Assembly (NCBI RefSeq): GCF_001514235.1
Contig: NZ_KQ948931.1
Coordinates: forward strand, 434,301-481,778
Direction: 5' to 3'
Length of the DNA stretch: 47,478 nucleotides
DNA from: Streptomyces caeruleatus
GTDB lineage: Bacteria > Actinomycetota > Actinomycetes > Streptomycetales > Streptomycetaceae
Made by a program: the position numbers and the translations under genes. The notes below the pieces were generated by a model, which did no database searches, was not told where the DNA came from, and saw nothing but the letters and a program-made list of their open reading frames with translations. Shown here in pieces: positions 1 to 8,274 of the stretch (position 1 is the stretch's first letter; each line of letters opens with the position of its first letter).

Positions 1-40
1 CGAGTGATCCTGCCCCGCGACGGCGACCGCGCGGAACCTC

Positions 41-1138
41 CTAGCCGCCCTCCCGGGCACCCGCCGGCGCGCCCGTGCTCGCACGGCGTACGAGACGCGT
101 CGGCACCAGTGTCGTGCCGTGGGCCGTGCCGCCCTGGCGGATCTTGGTGATGATGCTCTCGACGCAGAGACGGCCGACCTCGGCGAAGTCCTGGTGGATG
201 GTGGTGAGCGGCGGCAGGAAGGACGCGGACTCGGGCAGGTCGTCGAAGCCGATGACGCTGACGTCGTCGGGGACCCTGCGGCCGCGTTCGTGCAGGGCGC
301 GGAGCAGGCCCAGGGCCATCTGGTCGTTGGCCGCGAACACGGCCGTGCAGTCGTGGTGGTCGGCGAGGCGCAGCCCGGCCCGGTAGCCCGACTCCGCCGA
401 CCAGTCGCCGCGGACCAGGGGCGGCGGGGTCACGCCCGCCCCGGTGAGGGCGTCACGCCAGGCGTTGGCGCGGCGCTGGGCGGCGAAGGAGCCCTCGGGA
501 CCGGCGAGGTGCCAGACCGTGTCGTGGCCGAGGTCCAGCAGATGCCGTACGGCGTCGCGGGCGCCGCCCGCCTGGTCGGTGTCGACGACGGTGTAGCGGT
601 CGCCGGCGTCCGAGTCGGCCACGACGACCTGGACGCCGGGCGGCAGCGAGACCGTCGCCGCGTCGAGGAGGTGGATCTCCATGATGACGATGACGGCGTC
701 CACGGCGAGTTCCCCGAGCCGGGAGAAGGCGCCGTTCACCTCGTCCTGGGTGGGCACGGCGACCGGCAGCAGCGTGACGGCGTACCCGTGTCGGGCCGCG
801 GAGGTCGCGATGGCCTCCAGGGTGCGGATGTTCCCGTGGGTGGAGAGCGAGAACGTGATCACACCGAGCGTGCGGAACTCGCCCCGCTTGAGGGCCCGGG
901 CGGCGCTGTTGGGCCGGTAGCCCAGCTCCCGCATCGCGGCCATGACCTGCTGCCGGGTCTCCTCGGTCACCCCGGGGAAGCCGTTCGAGACGCGGGACAC
1001 CGTCTGGGAGGAGACCCCCGCCAGCTGGGCGACGTCGGCCATGGAGGCGCCCTGCCGCGGGCGTGCGGCACGCCCCCGGCCACGGCCTCCCGCGGGGCGC
1101 GCGTCCATCGGCGCGCCGTCCCTGTCCGTCGTCCCCAC
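41..1138 (-). CDS. LacI-family transcriptional repressor
   Basis: DNA-binding repressor, probably of the divergent glycosidase gene. An N-terminal LacI helix-turn-helix is clear (MADVAQLAGVSSQTVSRV, then the hinge-helix region YRPNSAARALKRG), followed by a periplasmic-binding-protein-like sensor domain with the usual FAANDQMALGLLRAL and SVIGFDDLPES segments. The start is uncertain. GTG at 1138 has AGGGGG five bases upstream and gives 365 residues; ATG at 1210 and ATG at 1108 are in frame, and either way there is a basic, Gly/Arg-rich lead of 20-55 residues before the HTH. A perfect 16-bp palindrome of LacI-operator type lies just upstream at 1222-1237, so autoregulation and control of the GH30 gene are likely. 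The effector is presumably a galacto-oligosaccharide, inferred from the neighbour only. Confidence 0.93.
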   Translation of the reverse strand: MGTTDRDGAPMDARPAGGRGRGRAARPRQGASMADVAQLAGVSSQTVSRVSNGFPGVTEETRQQVMAAMRELGYRPNSAARALKRGEFRTLGVITFSLSTHGNIRTLEAIATSAARHGYAVTLLPVAVPTQDEVNGAFSRLGELAVDAVIVIMEIHLLDAATVSLPPGVQVVVADSDAGDRYTVVDTDQAGGARDAVRHLLDLGHDTVWHLAGPEGSFAAQRRANAWRDALTGAGVTPPPLVRGDWSAESGYRAGLRLADHHDCTAVFAANDQMALGLLRALHERGRRVPDDVSVIGFDDLPESASFLPPLTTIHQDFAEVGRLCVESIITKIRQGGTAHGTTLVPTRLVRRASTGAPAGAREGG

Positions 1139-1221
1139 GCTGCCCCCTGGGTGCGCAACTTTCGATTCCGGCCAACTCCTTGACCGCCGAGATTCGCACA
1201 GTGTAGACATCCCGCCAGCGG

Positions 1222-1237
1222 ATGTTTACGTAAACAT
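1222..1237. promoter_or_regulatory. Probable LacI operator (perfect 16-bp palindrome)
   Basis: ATGTTTACGTAAACAT is a perfect inverted repeat in the region between the divergent LacI and GH30 genes. LacI-family operators are palindromes of this size with a central CG. Its AT-richness stands out against the surrounding GC-rich DNA. The binding protein is inferred from position. Confidence 0.75.
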
Positions 1238-1285
1238 TACGAGCCGAAACCGGACGAGAACACACCGAACCGCACCGAATCCAAC

Positions 1286-1340
1286 CGCATCGAACCCGCA
1301 TCGAACCCGCATCGAACCCGCACCGAACCCGCATCGAACC
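1286..1340. repeat. Five tandem 11-bp units upstream of the GH30 gene
   Basis: The unit CGCATCGAACC occurs at 1286, 1297, 1308 and 1330, with one variant (CGCACCGAACC) at 1319. More degenerate copies continue upstream to about 1260. The 11-bp period places each copy on nearly the same helical face. The array sits between the operator and the GH30 start, where the promoter or 5' leader must lie. No function can be read from it. Confidence 0.8.
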
Positions 1341-1383
1341 CCCACCGGTCCGCGCGGCGCACGGAAGAGCTGGAGTACTCGAG

Positions 1384-3444
1384 ATGGCACACCGCACCCG
1401 TAAGAGAAGACTCCTGGGCATCGGCGTCACCGCCCTCGCGACCGGCACCGCGCTGGCGGCCACCGCACTGCCGGCCGCGCCCGCGGACACGACCGCCGCC
1501 GCTTCGGTCACCGTCCGCCCCGACCCGTCGTACAAGCAGGAGAAGTTCGAGGGCTGGGGCACCAGCCTGGTCTGGTTCGCCAACGCCACCGGCGACTACC
1601 CGCCCGCGATCCGCGAGAGGCTCGCGAAGCTCCTCTTCGGCGACGACGGCCTCGCCCTGAACATCGCCCGCTACAACATCGGCGGCGGCAACGCCCCGGA
1701 CGTCAAGGACTACCTGCGGGCCGGCGGCGCGGTCGAGGGCTGGTGGAAGGCCCCGGCGGGCACCACCCGCGAGGACGTCGACTGGTGGGACGCGGACGAC
1801 CCCGCCGACTGGAACAACAAGGCCGACAAGACGCAGCGCTGGTGGATCGACCGCATCAAGAAGGACATCACCCACTGGGAGACCTTCAGCAACTCCCCGC
1901 CGTGGTTCATGACCGAGAGCGGCTACGTCTCCGGCAACTTCGACGCCGGCAAGGACCAGCTCAAGACCGAGTCCGTGGACGACTTCGCCAAGTACCTGGT
2001 GGGCGCCACCGAACGCCTGGAGAAGGCGCACGGCATCAAGGTCGACACCCTCGACCCGTTCAACGAGCCGAACACCAACTACTGGGGCACCAAGCTCGGC
2101 GCGGACGGCGAGCCCGTCGGCGGCCGTCAGGAAGGCGCCCACATCGGCCCCGAGCTCCAGCAGAAGGTGCTCCGCGCGCTGGCCCCGACCCTGGCAAAGT
2201 CCAAGTCCGACGCGGAGATCTCCGCGATGGACGAGACCAACCCCGGCACCTTCGCCACCAACTGGAACTCCTACCCCCAGGAAGTGCGCGACCTGGTCGG
2301 CCAGATGAACGTCCACACCTACGGCACCAGCCAGCGCACCACCGTCCGGGACCTGGCCAAGGCCGCCGACAAGCCGCTGTGGATGAGCGAGGTCGAGGGT
2401 GACTGGGGCGACGGGCAGAGCTTCACGGACATGCGCCCCGGCCTCGGCCTCGCCCAGCGCATCGTCGACGACCTGCGTGAACTGGAGCCCCGCGCCTGGG
2501 TGTTCTGGCAGCCCGTCGAGGACTACGACAACATGAAGCCGGGCGGCGAGTCCGCGAAGGGCGGCAACTGGGGCGAGATCCAGCTGTCGTTCAGCTGCAC
2601 CTCGAAGGACACCCTGGAGTCCTGCCCGATCTACACCAACACCAAGTTCGACACGGCCCGGAACTTCACCCACTACATCAAGCCCGGCGACCGGCTGATC
2701 AAGACGAACGACACCTCCAGCACCGCGGCCATCTCCCGCAAGGGCGACGCGGCGACCGTCGTCCACGTCAACAGCACCACCGAGGCCCGCGACGTCACGC
2801 TCGACCTGTCGAAGTTCGGCCGCGTCTCCTCGCACGCCACCGTCACCCCCGTGGTGACCAGCGCCGACGGCAAGCTGGAGCAGCAAAAGCCCGTCCGGGT
2901 CACCGGCAAGCAGGCCACGATCGCCGTGCCCGCCCAGTCCGTGACGTCGTTCCTCGTCAAGGGCGTCTTTGGGGTCGCCAAGGACGCGGCCGAGCTGCGC
3001 AAGGGCCACACCTACCGGCTGACCGGCGTCCAGAGCGGCAAGGACCTCACCATCGCCGACAACGGCACCGGCCTCGTCATCAGGGCCGCCGACGCCGCCG
3101 ACCCCAGCGGTCAGCAGTGGCGGGTGGAGCAGATCAGCGGCAACGGCAGCGACAACCGCAAGCGGTACGCGTTCACCGAGGCGACCGAGGACAAGCGTCT
3201 TGCCGTCCGTGACGGCGCCCTGGTGGCCGAGCCCGACGAGGGCCGCCGTGACGGCGCCGCCCAGTGGATCATGTCGACGACCGGCGACGGCACCTGGACC
3301 CTCGTCAACGCCGCCACCGGACAGCTCCCGGACGTCTCCGGTCAGTCCACGAACGACGGTGCCGCCGTCGGCCTGTGGCAGCCGAACTCCGGCGCCAACC
3401 AGCGCTGGACGGTGACCGATGTGACGGGTGACGACGCCGCGTAG
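1384..3444 (+). CDS. Secreted GH30 endo-beta-1,6-galactanase-like glycosidase with ricin-type domain
   Basis: Extracellular retaining glycoside hydrolase, probably cutting beta-1,6-galactan side chains of plant arabinogalactan. Residues 1-40 are a Tat/Sec-like signal (RKRR then an Ala-rich hydrophobic core). The (beta/alpha)8 catalytic domain spans about 45-450, with GGGNAPD, the acid/base in DPFNEPN (Glu228) and the nucleophile in LWMSEVEGD (Glu336). A beta-sandwich typical of GH30 follows to about 525. Residues 530-686 form a ricin-B/CBM13-like beta-trefoil with QQW and NQRW repeats. The whole is 686 residues, normal for this architecture. GGAG precedes ATG 1384. The galactanase specificity follows from similarity to GH30 subfamily 5 and is not proven. 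Control by the adjacent LacI protein is likely. Confidence 0.9.
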   Translation: MAHRTRKRRLLGIGVTALATGTALAATALPAAPADTTAAASVTVRPDPSYKQEKFEGWGTSLVWFANATGDYPPAIRERLAKLLFGDDGLALNIARYNIGGGNAPDVKDYLRAGGAVEGWWKAPAGTTREDVDWWDADDPADWNNKADKTQRWWIDRIKKDITHWETFSNSPPWFMTESGYVSGNFDAGKDQLKTESVDDFAKYLVGATERLEKAHGIKVDTLDPFNEPNTNYWGTKLGADGEPVGGRQEGAHIGPELQQKVLRALAPTLAKSKSDAEISAMDETNPGTFATNWNSYPQEVRDLVGQMNVHTYGTSQRTTVRDLAKAADKPLWMSEVEGDWGDGQSFTDMRPGLGLAQRIVDDLRELEPRAWVFWQPVEDYDNMKPGGESAKGGNWGEIQLSFSCTSKDTLESCPIYTNTKFDTARNFTHYIKPGDRLIKTNDTSSTAAISRKGDAATVVHVNSTTEARDVTLDLSKFGRVSSHATVTPVVTSADGKLEQQKPVRVTGKQATIAVPAQSVTSFLVKGVFGVAKDAAELRKGHTYRLTGVQSGKDLTIADNGTGLVIRAADAADPSGQQWRVEQISGNGSDNRKRYAFTEATEDKRLAVRDGALVAEPDEGRRDGAAQWIMSTTGDGTWTLVNAATGQLPDVSGQSTNDGAAVGLWQPNSGANQRWTVTDVTGDDAA

Positions 3445-3459
3445 ACCGAGCGACGGGTC

Positions 3460-3500
3460 AGCCCCCGGCTCCTCCCCGCGCAGGGGAGGAGCCGGGGGCT
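3460..3500. terminator. Strong bidirectional hairpin terminator
   Basis: A perfect 18-bp stem (3460-3477 with 3483-3500) encloses a 5-nt loop. It lies between the convergent GH30 gene and the small gene ending at 3503, so it can end transcription from both sides. There is no U-tract, as is usual in Streptomyces. Confidence 0.9.
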
Positions 3501-3502
3501 CT

Positions 3503-3883
3503 CTACTGGTCCGAGTAGCCGATGTCCCCGATGGTCCAGGCGCTCACGTCCTTCAGCGCGACCCGGTACATGCCGCCCGTGTCGGGGATGCCGAAGCTGC
3601 CCTGCAGGATCCGGGCGACGTGGAAGTGGAGATGCGTGGGTCCGGAGCCGTCCTCCGGCCGGTGGCCGCCGCGGTCCCGGGGCGGGGCGAACGCCGCGGC
3701 GAACGGCCGCAGGTGGTCGGAGTCCCCGAGGACTTCGGCCACGCGTTCCTTCCACAGGGCCTCCGGGGCCAGCCGTCCCGTGATGACGGCTCCCGGGATC
3801 ACCACGGTCAGGGACATCTGGCTGCTGTGCCGCGACTCCACCATCGCGGCAATCGCGACGAGCAGGTCGTCAGGGTGCGTCAT
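3503..3883 (-). CDS. Small conserved hypothetical protein, GvpU-like
   Basis: A 126-residue protein of unknown role. The pattern is an N-terminal helix, then a hydrophobic beta-rich stretch (SLTVVIPGAVITGRLAP), a charged helix and a C-terminal stretch with THLHFHVARIL. The middle resembles the gas-vesicle accessory protein GvpU, in which a short helix is followed by 'ITLTV-GxxIxGxLI'. No gas-vesicle genes are near, so this is only a fold-level resemblance. There is no signal peptide or membrane segment. It has ATG at 3883 with a weak GAGAC ahead, and ends three bases from the shared terminator hairpin. Confidence 0.7.
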   Translation of the reverse strand: MTHPDDLLVAIAAMVESRHSSQMSLTVVIPGAVITGRLAPEALWKERVAEVLGDSDHLRPFAAAFAPPRDRGGHRPEDGSGPTHLHFHVARILQGSFGIPDTGGMYRVALKDVSAWTIGDIGYSDQ

Positions 3884-3938
3884 GTCTCAGGAGCCTAGCC
3901 CGACCACAGCCGTCACGGTACGGACAGCGGTCGGGACG

Positions 3939-4226
3939 TCACCAGCCCAGCGCACCCTCGTCGGCGCGCGTGCCGCCGGCCGACGTGACCGGAGGGGTGT
4001 CGTGGCAGGTGAAACCGAGCCGGGTCAGGGCCCGGCGCATCTCTCCGGCGGTGAAGTCACGGCGGTTCTGCCGGGTGATCACTTCCCCGACCTGCATCAC
4101 GGGGTAGACGCTGCTGCCGATGGTCACGGCCACGCCCACGAGGGGTTCGGGCGTGACGCCGCTCATCGAGTGCTCGACCTCGCTCTTGATCAGGTCGAAC
4201 GGGAAACGGGCGATGACACAACGCAT
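3939..4226 (-). CDS. Small conserved Streptomyces protein downstream of helicase (SCO5918-like)
   Basis: About 95 residues starting MRCVIARFPF. ATG 4226 is preferred because GGAGG sits six bases upstream; a longer in-frame start would overlap that site. It is a soluble protein with a central GVAVTIGSSVYPVMQVGEVI segment and a charged helix after RQNRRDF. It lies 25 nt downstream of the DEAD-box helicase on the same strand and is probably co-transcribed with it. The same order (small protein, helicase, cold-shock protein) is recalled from S. coelicolor around SCO5918-SCO5921. Function is unknown; a role in the cold or RNA-remodelling response is inference from context. Confidence 0.75.
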   Translation of the reverse strand: MRCVIARFPFDLIKSEVEHSMSGVTPEPLVGVAVTIGSSVYPVMQVGEVITRQNRRDFTAGEMRRALTRLGFTCHDTPPVTSAGGTRADEGALGW

Positions 4227-4251
4227 GGGTGCCTCCACGGGGTTGCCTGGG

Positions 4252-5721
4252 CTACGGGGTGTTCCTCGGAGTGTTCCTAGGGGCGGAGCGACGGCTGCGG
4301 GTGGTGGTGGAGCGTCCGTTTCCGCTGCGGCCGGTGCCCCGTCCGCGCCGGCCGCGGCCGGGGGCTCCCGTACGCTCGCTCTGCTCGGCGGGCGGCGGGG
4401 TGAGGGTGACGGGCACGCCGGAGGGGGTGCGGGCGCCGGTGATGCGGTGCAGTTCGGCCTCGCCGGGGCGGACCCGGGCGGAGCGCGGTGTGATGCCGGC
4501 GTCGGCCATCAGCCGGTCCATGGCGCGCCGCTGGTGCGGCAGGACCAGGGTGACGACGGTGCCGGACTCGCCCGCGCGTGCGGTACGGCCGCCGCGGTGC
4601 AGGTAGTCCTTGTGGTCGCCGGGCGGGTCGACGTTGACGACGAGGTCGAGGTCGTCGACGTGGATGCCGCGGGCGGCGACGTTGGTGGCCACCAGGACGG
4701 TGACCTCGCCGTCCTTGAACCGGGCGAGCGTCTTGTTGCGCTGCGGCTGGGACTTGCCGCCGTGCAGGGCCGAGGCGCGCACACCGACGGACAGCAGGTG
4801 CTTGGCCAGCCGGTCCGCGGCGTGCTTGGTGTCCAGGAACATGATCACCCGGCCGTCGCGGGCGGCGATCTCGGTCGCGGTGGTGTGCTTGTCGGCGTCC
4901 TGCACGTGCAGCAGATGGTGCTCCATGGTGCTGACGGCGCCCGCGGACGGGTCGACGGAGTGCACCACGGGGTCGTGGAGGTAGCGGCGGACCAGAAGGT
5001 CGATGTTCCGGTCGAGGGTGGCCGAGAACAGCAGTCGCTGGCCGCCGGGGGCGACCTGGTCGAGCAGGGCGGTCACCTGCGGCATGAAGCCCATGTCGGC
5101 CATCTGGTCGGCCTCGTCCAGAACGGTGATGCCGATCTGGTCCAGCCGGCAGTCGCCGCGTTCGATGAGGTCCTTGAGCCGGCCGGGTGTCGCCACGACG
5201 ACCTCGGCGCCGCCGCGCAGCGCGGTCGCCTGGCGGCCGATCGCCATGCCGCCCACGACGGTGGCGAGCCGCAGCCGTAGGGCGCGGGCGTAGGGGGTGA
5301 GCGCGTCGGTGACCTGCTGGGCCAGTTCCCGGGTGGGGACGAGGACGAGCGCGAGGGGCTGTCGGGGTTCGGCTCGCCGGCCGTTCAGCCGGGCCAGCAC
5401 GGGCAGGCCGAAGGCGAGCGTCTTGCCGGACCCGGTGCGGCCCCGGCCCAGCACGTCCCGTCCGGCCAGCGCGTTCGGCAGCGTGGCGGCCTGGATCGGG
5501 AAGGGCACGGTCACGCCCTCGGCGGCGAGCGCGGTCAGCAGCCGGGCCGGCAGCTCAAGCTCGGCGAAGGTCGCGACCGCGGGCAGCGGCTCGGTGAGGG
5601 TGACCGGGAGGGTGAACTCCTGCGGACGGGTGGTGGTGGTGCGTGCTCGGGGGTTCTGCCGGCCGGACTTGTGGGCACGGACACGTCCTGAGCTGCCGCC
5701 GGTACGGCGGGTGCGGTTCAT
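4252..5721 (-). CDS. DEAD-box ATP-dependent RNA helicase
   Basis: Unwinds or remodels RNA duplexes using ATP, in the cytoplasm. All core motifs are visible: Q-motif (PFPIQAATLP), Walker A (GRGRTGSGKT), PTRELAQQV, DEAD (VLDEADQMADMG), SAT (LLFSATLD), ARGIHVDDLDLVVN and motif VI (HRGGRTARAG). Both ends are basic and low-complexity, with Arg/Gly/Thr/Ser-rich N- and C-terminal tails (GRGRRGRGTGRSGNGR) likely to bind RNA. Start ATG 5721 (MNRTRRTGG) is chosen over an upstream in-frame start because AGGAAGG precedes it. It gives 489 residues. The neighbouring cold-shock protein gene suggests a role in low-temperature RNA metabolism. Confidence 0.96.
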   Translation of the reverse strand: MNRTRRTGGSSGRVRAHKSGRQNPRARTTTTRPQEFTLPVTLTEPLPAVATFAELELPARLLTALAAEGVTVPFPIQAATLPNALAGRDVLGRGRTGSGKTLAFGLPVLARLNGRRAEPRQPLALVLVPTRELAQQVTDALTPYARALRLRLATVVGGMAIGRQATALRGGAEVVVATPGRLKDLIERGDCRLDQIGITVLDEADQMADMGFMPQVTALLDQVAPGGQRLLFSATLDRNIDLLVRRYLHDPVVHSVDPSAGAVSTMEHHLLHVQDADKHTTATEIAARDGRVIMFLDTKHAADRLAKHLLSVGVRASALHGGKSQPQRNKTLARFKDGEVTVLVATNVAARGIHVDDLDLVVNVDPPGDHKDYLHRGGRTARAGESGTVVTLVLPHQRRAMDRLMADAGITPRSARVRPGEAELHRITGARTPSGVPVTLTPPPAEQSERTGAPGRGRRGRGTGRSGNGRSTTTRSRRSAPRNTPRNTP

Positions 5722-5917
5722 GGGGAACCTTCCTCGATCCGGCGTATCGAGGAATTCTGCCCAGCGGTGGGAGACCGCACGCGGATTCACAAGAATGAGC
5801 CGAGGGGAATACGAAATGCCGCTCGGCGGGAAGCCGGGGCTGTCAGTGACTCGGGGAATCCGGGATCACCGAGGCTGGGAGACCCCGGGGAGCCCGGGGA
5901 ACTCGGGGAAAGCAATG

Positions 5918-5954
5918 GGCTGGGGCCCGCACCCCAAGAGCGCGGGCCCCAGCC
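5918..5954 (-). terminator. Hairpin terminator after the cold-shock gene
   Basis: A perfect 13-bp GC-rich stem (5918-5930 with 5942-5954) and 11-nt loop lie just 3' of the cold-shock gene. They separate it from the helicase gene. Confidence 0.85.
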
Positions 5955-5975
5955 ACATGTTCGCGACAGTCAGCG

Positions 5976-6179
5976 TCAGGCGGGAACGATGTTCTCGGCC
6001 TGCGGGCCCTTCTGGCCCTGCGTGACGTCGAAGGTAACCTTCTGGCCTTCCTGAAGCTCGCGGAAGCCGCTGGTGGCGATGTTCGAGTAGTGGGCGAACA
6101 CGTCAGCGCCGCCGCCGTCCTGCTCGATGAAGCCGAAGCCCTTTTCCGCGTTGAACCACTTCACGGTGCCAGATGCCAT
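5976..6179 (-). CDS. CspA-family cold-shock protein
   Basis: A 67-residue single cold-shock domain that binds single-stranded RNA or DNA and melts secondary structure. RNP1 (GFGFIEQ) and RNP2 (VFAHYS) are intact, with the usual MASGTVKWFNAEKG start and a GPQAENIVPA end. GGGAG lies nine bases before ATG 6179. The roughly 240-nt upstream stretch (6180-6417) has no gene and is more AT-rich than its surroundings. It probably holds the promoter and a long 5' leader, as is common for csp genes. Confidence 0.98.
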   Translation of the reverse strand: MASGTVKWFNAEKGFGFIEQDGGGADVFAHYSNIATSGFRELQEGQKVTFDVTQGQKGPQAENIVPA

Positions 6180-6417
6180 ATTGAATCTCCCTTGGGGGGC
6201 AGTGCCGGAATCCGCACTTTACGGATCCGAGTCGCCGCGATGATCACCCCTCCGGAAAGATCCGGAAAGCTCTGCAAAGAAACAAGTCTCTGGCAACCAA
6301 AACTGCAACTGCTATCACGCTAACACAGTCGGGCCGGAAGGCCCTGTGCATTTTGGGGACGGACCAGGAATTCTCGTCCGCCGTGGACCGTAATTCTGTA
6401 CCGGCCGGATCAGGTAT

Positions 6418-6756
6418 CTAAGCGCCCGCGTCCCGCTCGTCCAGCCTTCGGCGCAGGTCCCGGTTCAGCCGGAGGGCGTCCTCCAGCTGGTCCTCCAGGG
6501 AGATGATGCGGCAGGCGGCCTCGACGGGGGTGCCCTGGTCGACGAGCTCACGGGCGCGGGCGGCGATCCGCAACTGGCGGCGGGAGTAGCGGCGGTGGCC
6601 GCCCTCCGAACGCAGCGGGGTGATCAGCCCGGTGCCCCCGACCGCGCGGAGGAAGGCGGGGGTGATGCCGAGAACGTCTGCGGCTCGTCCCATGGTGTAG
6701 GCGGGATAGTCGTCGTCGTCGAGGTTCCCGGCGACGGGGACGTTCTCAGCGGGCAT
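6418..6756 (-). CDS. MerR-family helix-turn-helix regulator (short)
   Basis: A 112-residue regulator. Residues 20-90 form a winged HTH of MerR type (YTMGRAADVLGITPAFLRAV, then LRSEGGHRRYSRRQL with the wing GGHRRY). A short C-terminal coiled helix (LEDQLEDALRLNRDLRRRL) would dimerise it. It lacks the long C-terminal effector domain and Cys residues of metal sensors, so the signal cannot be read. GAAGG precedes ATG 6756. It lies upstream of the cold-shock gene on the same strand, separated by a long leader. Such short MerR proteins are common in Streptomyces next to csp genes. Confidence 0.9.
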   Translation of the reverse strand: MPAENVPVAGNLDDDDYPAYTMGRAADVLGITPAFLRAVGGTGLITPLRSEGGHRRYSRRQLRIAARARELVDQGTPVEAACRIISLEDQLEDALRLNRDLRRRLDERDAGA

Positions 6757-6872
6757 AGCACCTTCGATTCGGGGACTCCGACAACCCTAGCGCCGCCGGG
6801 TGCGGAGATGTGGATCCGCGAAGACAGACTTTCTCGCGAGGGTCGAGGGGAGGCGACGGGGCGCGTCCCGCA

Positions 6873-7979
6873 TCACTCGGTGAGTCCGGCCCTCCGGCAG
6901 GCGGCCGCGAGCTCGGGCGCGCAGATCTGGTCGACCGTGTAGACGCCGTCCTCGACCACGGTGGACCTGATGTCGGCGACGGTCACGGGGACGGGGTCGA
7001 GCTGGACGGCGGGGATGTGCTTGGTGGTGGCCGTGTCGACCGTGGTGTCGGTGAGGTCGGTGATGTCATCGCCGCGGCCCAGGGCGACGGCGATCCTCGC
7101 GGCCGCGTCGGCCTCGGCCTTGAAGGGCTTGTAGACGCTCATGTACTGCTCGCCCAGCACGACGCGCTGTACGGCGGCGAGGTCGGCGTCCTGGCCGGTG
7201 ACCGGCGGCAGCGGGTCGATGCCGGCGTTCTTGAGGGCGGAGATCACACCGGCGGCCAGTCCGTCGTTGGCGGCGTAGACGCCGTCGACGCTGTCGGTGC
7301 CCAGGGCGGCGAGGGCGTTGTCCATGTTGGTGTGGGCGGTCTCCTGGCTCCAGCCCGGGGTGTCGTACGACTTGACGATCCTGACCTCGCCCTGGAGGAC
7401 GGACAGCGCGCCCTTCTTGAAGGCGACGTTCGTCGGGGAGGTCTGGGGGCCGTTCATCATGACGACCTGCCCGCTGTCGGCCTTGTCGGCCCTGTTCCCC
7501 AGCGCCCTCAGGAGTGCCTCGCCCTGGAGCCTGCCGACCCGTTCGTTGTCGAAGGAGACATGGGCCGAGACCGGGCCCTCGACGAGACCGTCGTAGGCGA
7601 TCACCGGGATGCCGGCGTCGTGGGCCCTCTCGACGGAGGAGCGCAGCGACCTGAAGTTCACGGCGCTGAGGAGCAGGACCTCGACGTCCCTGTTGATCAT
7701 GGTCTCCACCTGTTGCTTCTGGGTGGCGACGTCCCCCTCGGCGTTGGCGTACTCCACCGTGCACCGCGCGCACAGCTCCGTGACCCTCTTCTCGATCAGC
7801 GGCTTGTCGAACCTCTCCCAGCGCGTCTGCACGTTCTGGCTGAGCAACAGCCCGACCTTGAACCCGCCCTCCGCGGACCCGCTCCCACCCGAGCCGCAGC
7901 CCCCCAGCGACAGGGCGACGGCCACGACCGGCGGCAACACGGCTGCGGCAAGGACCGCACGACCCCGACGCACACTCAC
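6873..7979 (-). CDS. Sugar ABC-transporter substrate-binding lipoprotein (orphan)
   Basis: Extracellular lipoprotein of the ribose/xylose-binding (peripla_BP_4) family. A signal sequence ends in the lipobox LGGC (Cys28). The body has SQNVQTRWERFDKPLIE, VLLLSAVNFRSLRSSVERAH, GIPVIAYDGL, VYAANDGLAAGVISALK and VTGQDADLAAVQRVVLGEQ, all typical of xylose-binding proteins. GTG 7979 is preferred because GGGAGG precedes it and because a lipoprotein signal starts exactly here; longer in-frame extensions give low-complexity protein. It has 368 residues. No permease or ATPase gene is near, so it must work with a distant transporter or act as a sensor. Confidence 0.92.
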   Translation of the reverse strand: MSVRRGRAVLAAAVLPPVVAVALSLGGCGSGGSGSAEGGFKVGLLLSQNVQTRWERFDKPLIEKRVTELCARCTVEYANAEGDVATQKQQVETMINRDVEVLLLSAVNFRSLRSSVERAHDAGIPVIAYDGLVEGPVSAHVSFDNERVGRLQGEALLRALGNRADKADSGQVVMMNGPQTSPTNVAFKKGALSVLQGEVRIVKSYDTPGWSQETAHTNMDNALAALGTDSVDGVYAANDGLAAGVISALKNAGIDPLPPVTGQDADLAAVQRVVLGEQYMSVYKPFKAEADAAARIAVALGRGDDITDLTDTTVDTATTKHIPAVQLDPVPVTVADIRSTVVEDGVYTVDQICAPELAAACRRAGLTE

Positions 7980-8274
7980 GGGGGCCTCCCTGGCTCGTCC
8001 GGGAACGTCCGAGACCCCCTGACCGGCGGGCCGGTCACTCACTGCCAAGGATAGGCCGGGCGCGGTGACGTGCGGATACGCCGGGACGGCGGGCCGAGGC
8101 CCCGGTTCACGGCTGGGGCCGCGCGCACGGGACGCCATCGACACCTGCCTCATCGCCCTGGGCCGCTCGGGCCGTCGACGCGAAAACGCTTCCCTCGACG
8201 GCCGCCCGATGATGTCCTGAGGGCGCCGGACACGAGAGCGGACACGAACACGGCCGGCGCCGGGAGACAGGGGG

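Noticed and set aside
1237..3009. 590-codon minus-strand frame over the GH30 gene
   Set aside because: Antisense shadow; low-complexity Gly/Val/Leu-rich translation with no motif, and it runs into the 11-bp repeat array.
3503..3883. Gas vesicle cluster
   Set aside because: Only a loose GvpU-like pattern; no GvpA, GvpN or GvpF-like gene is near.
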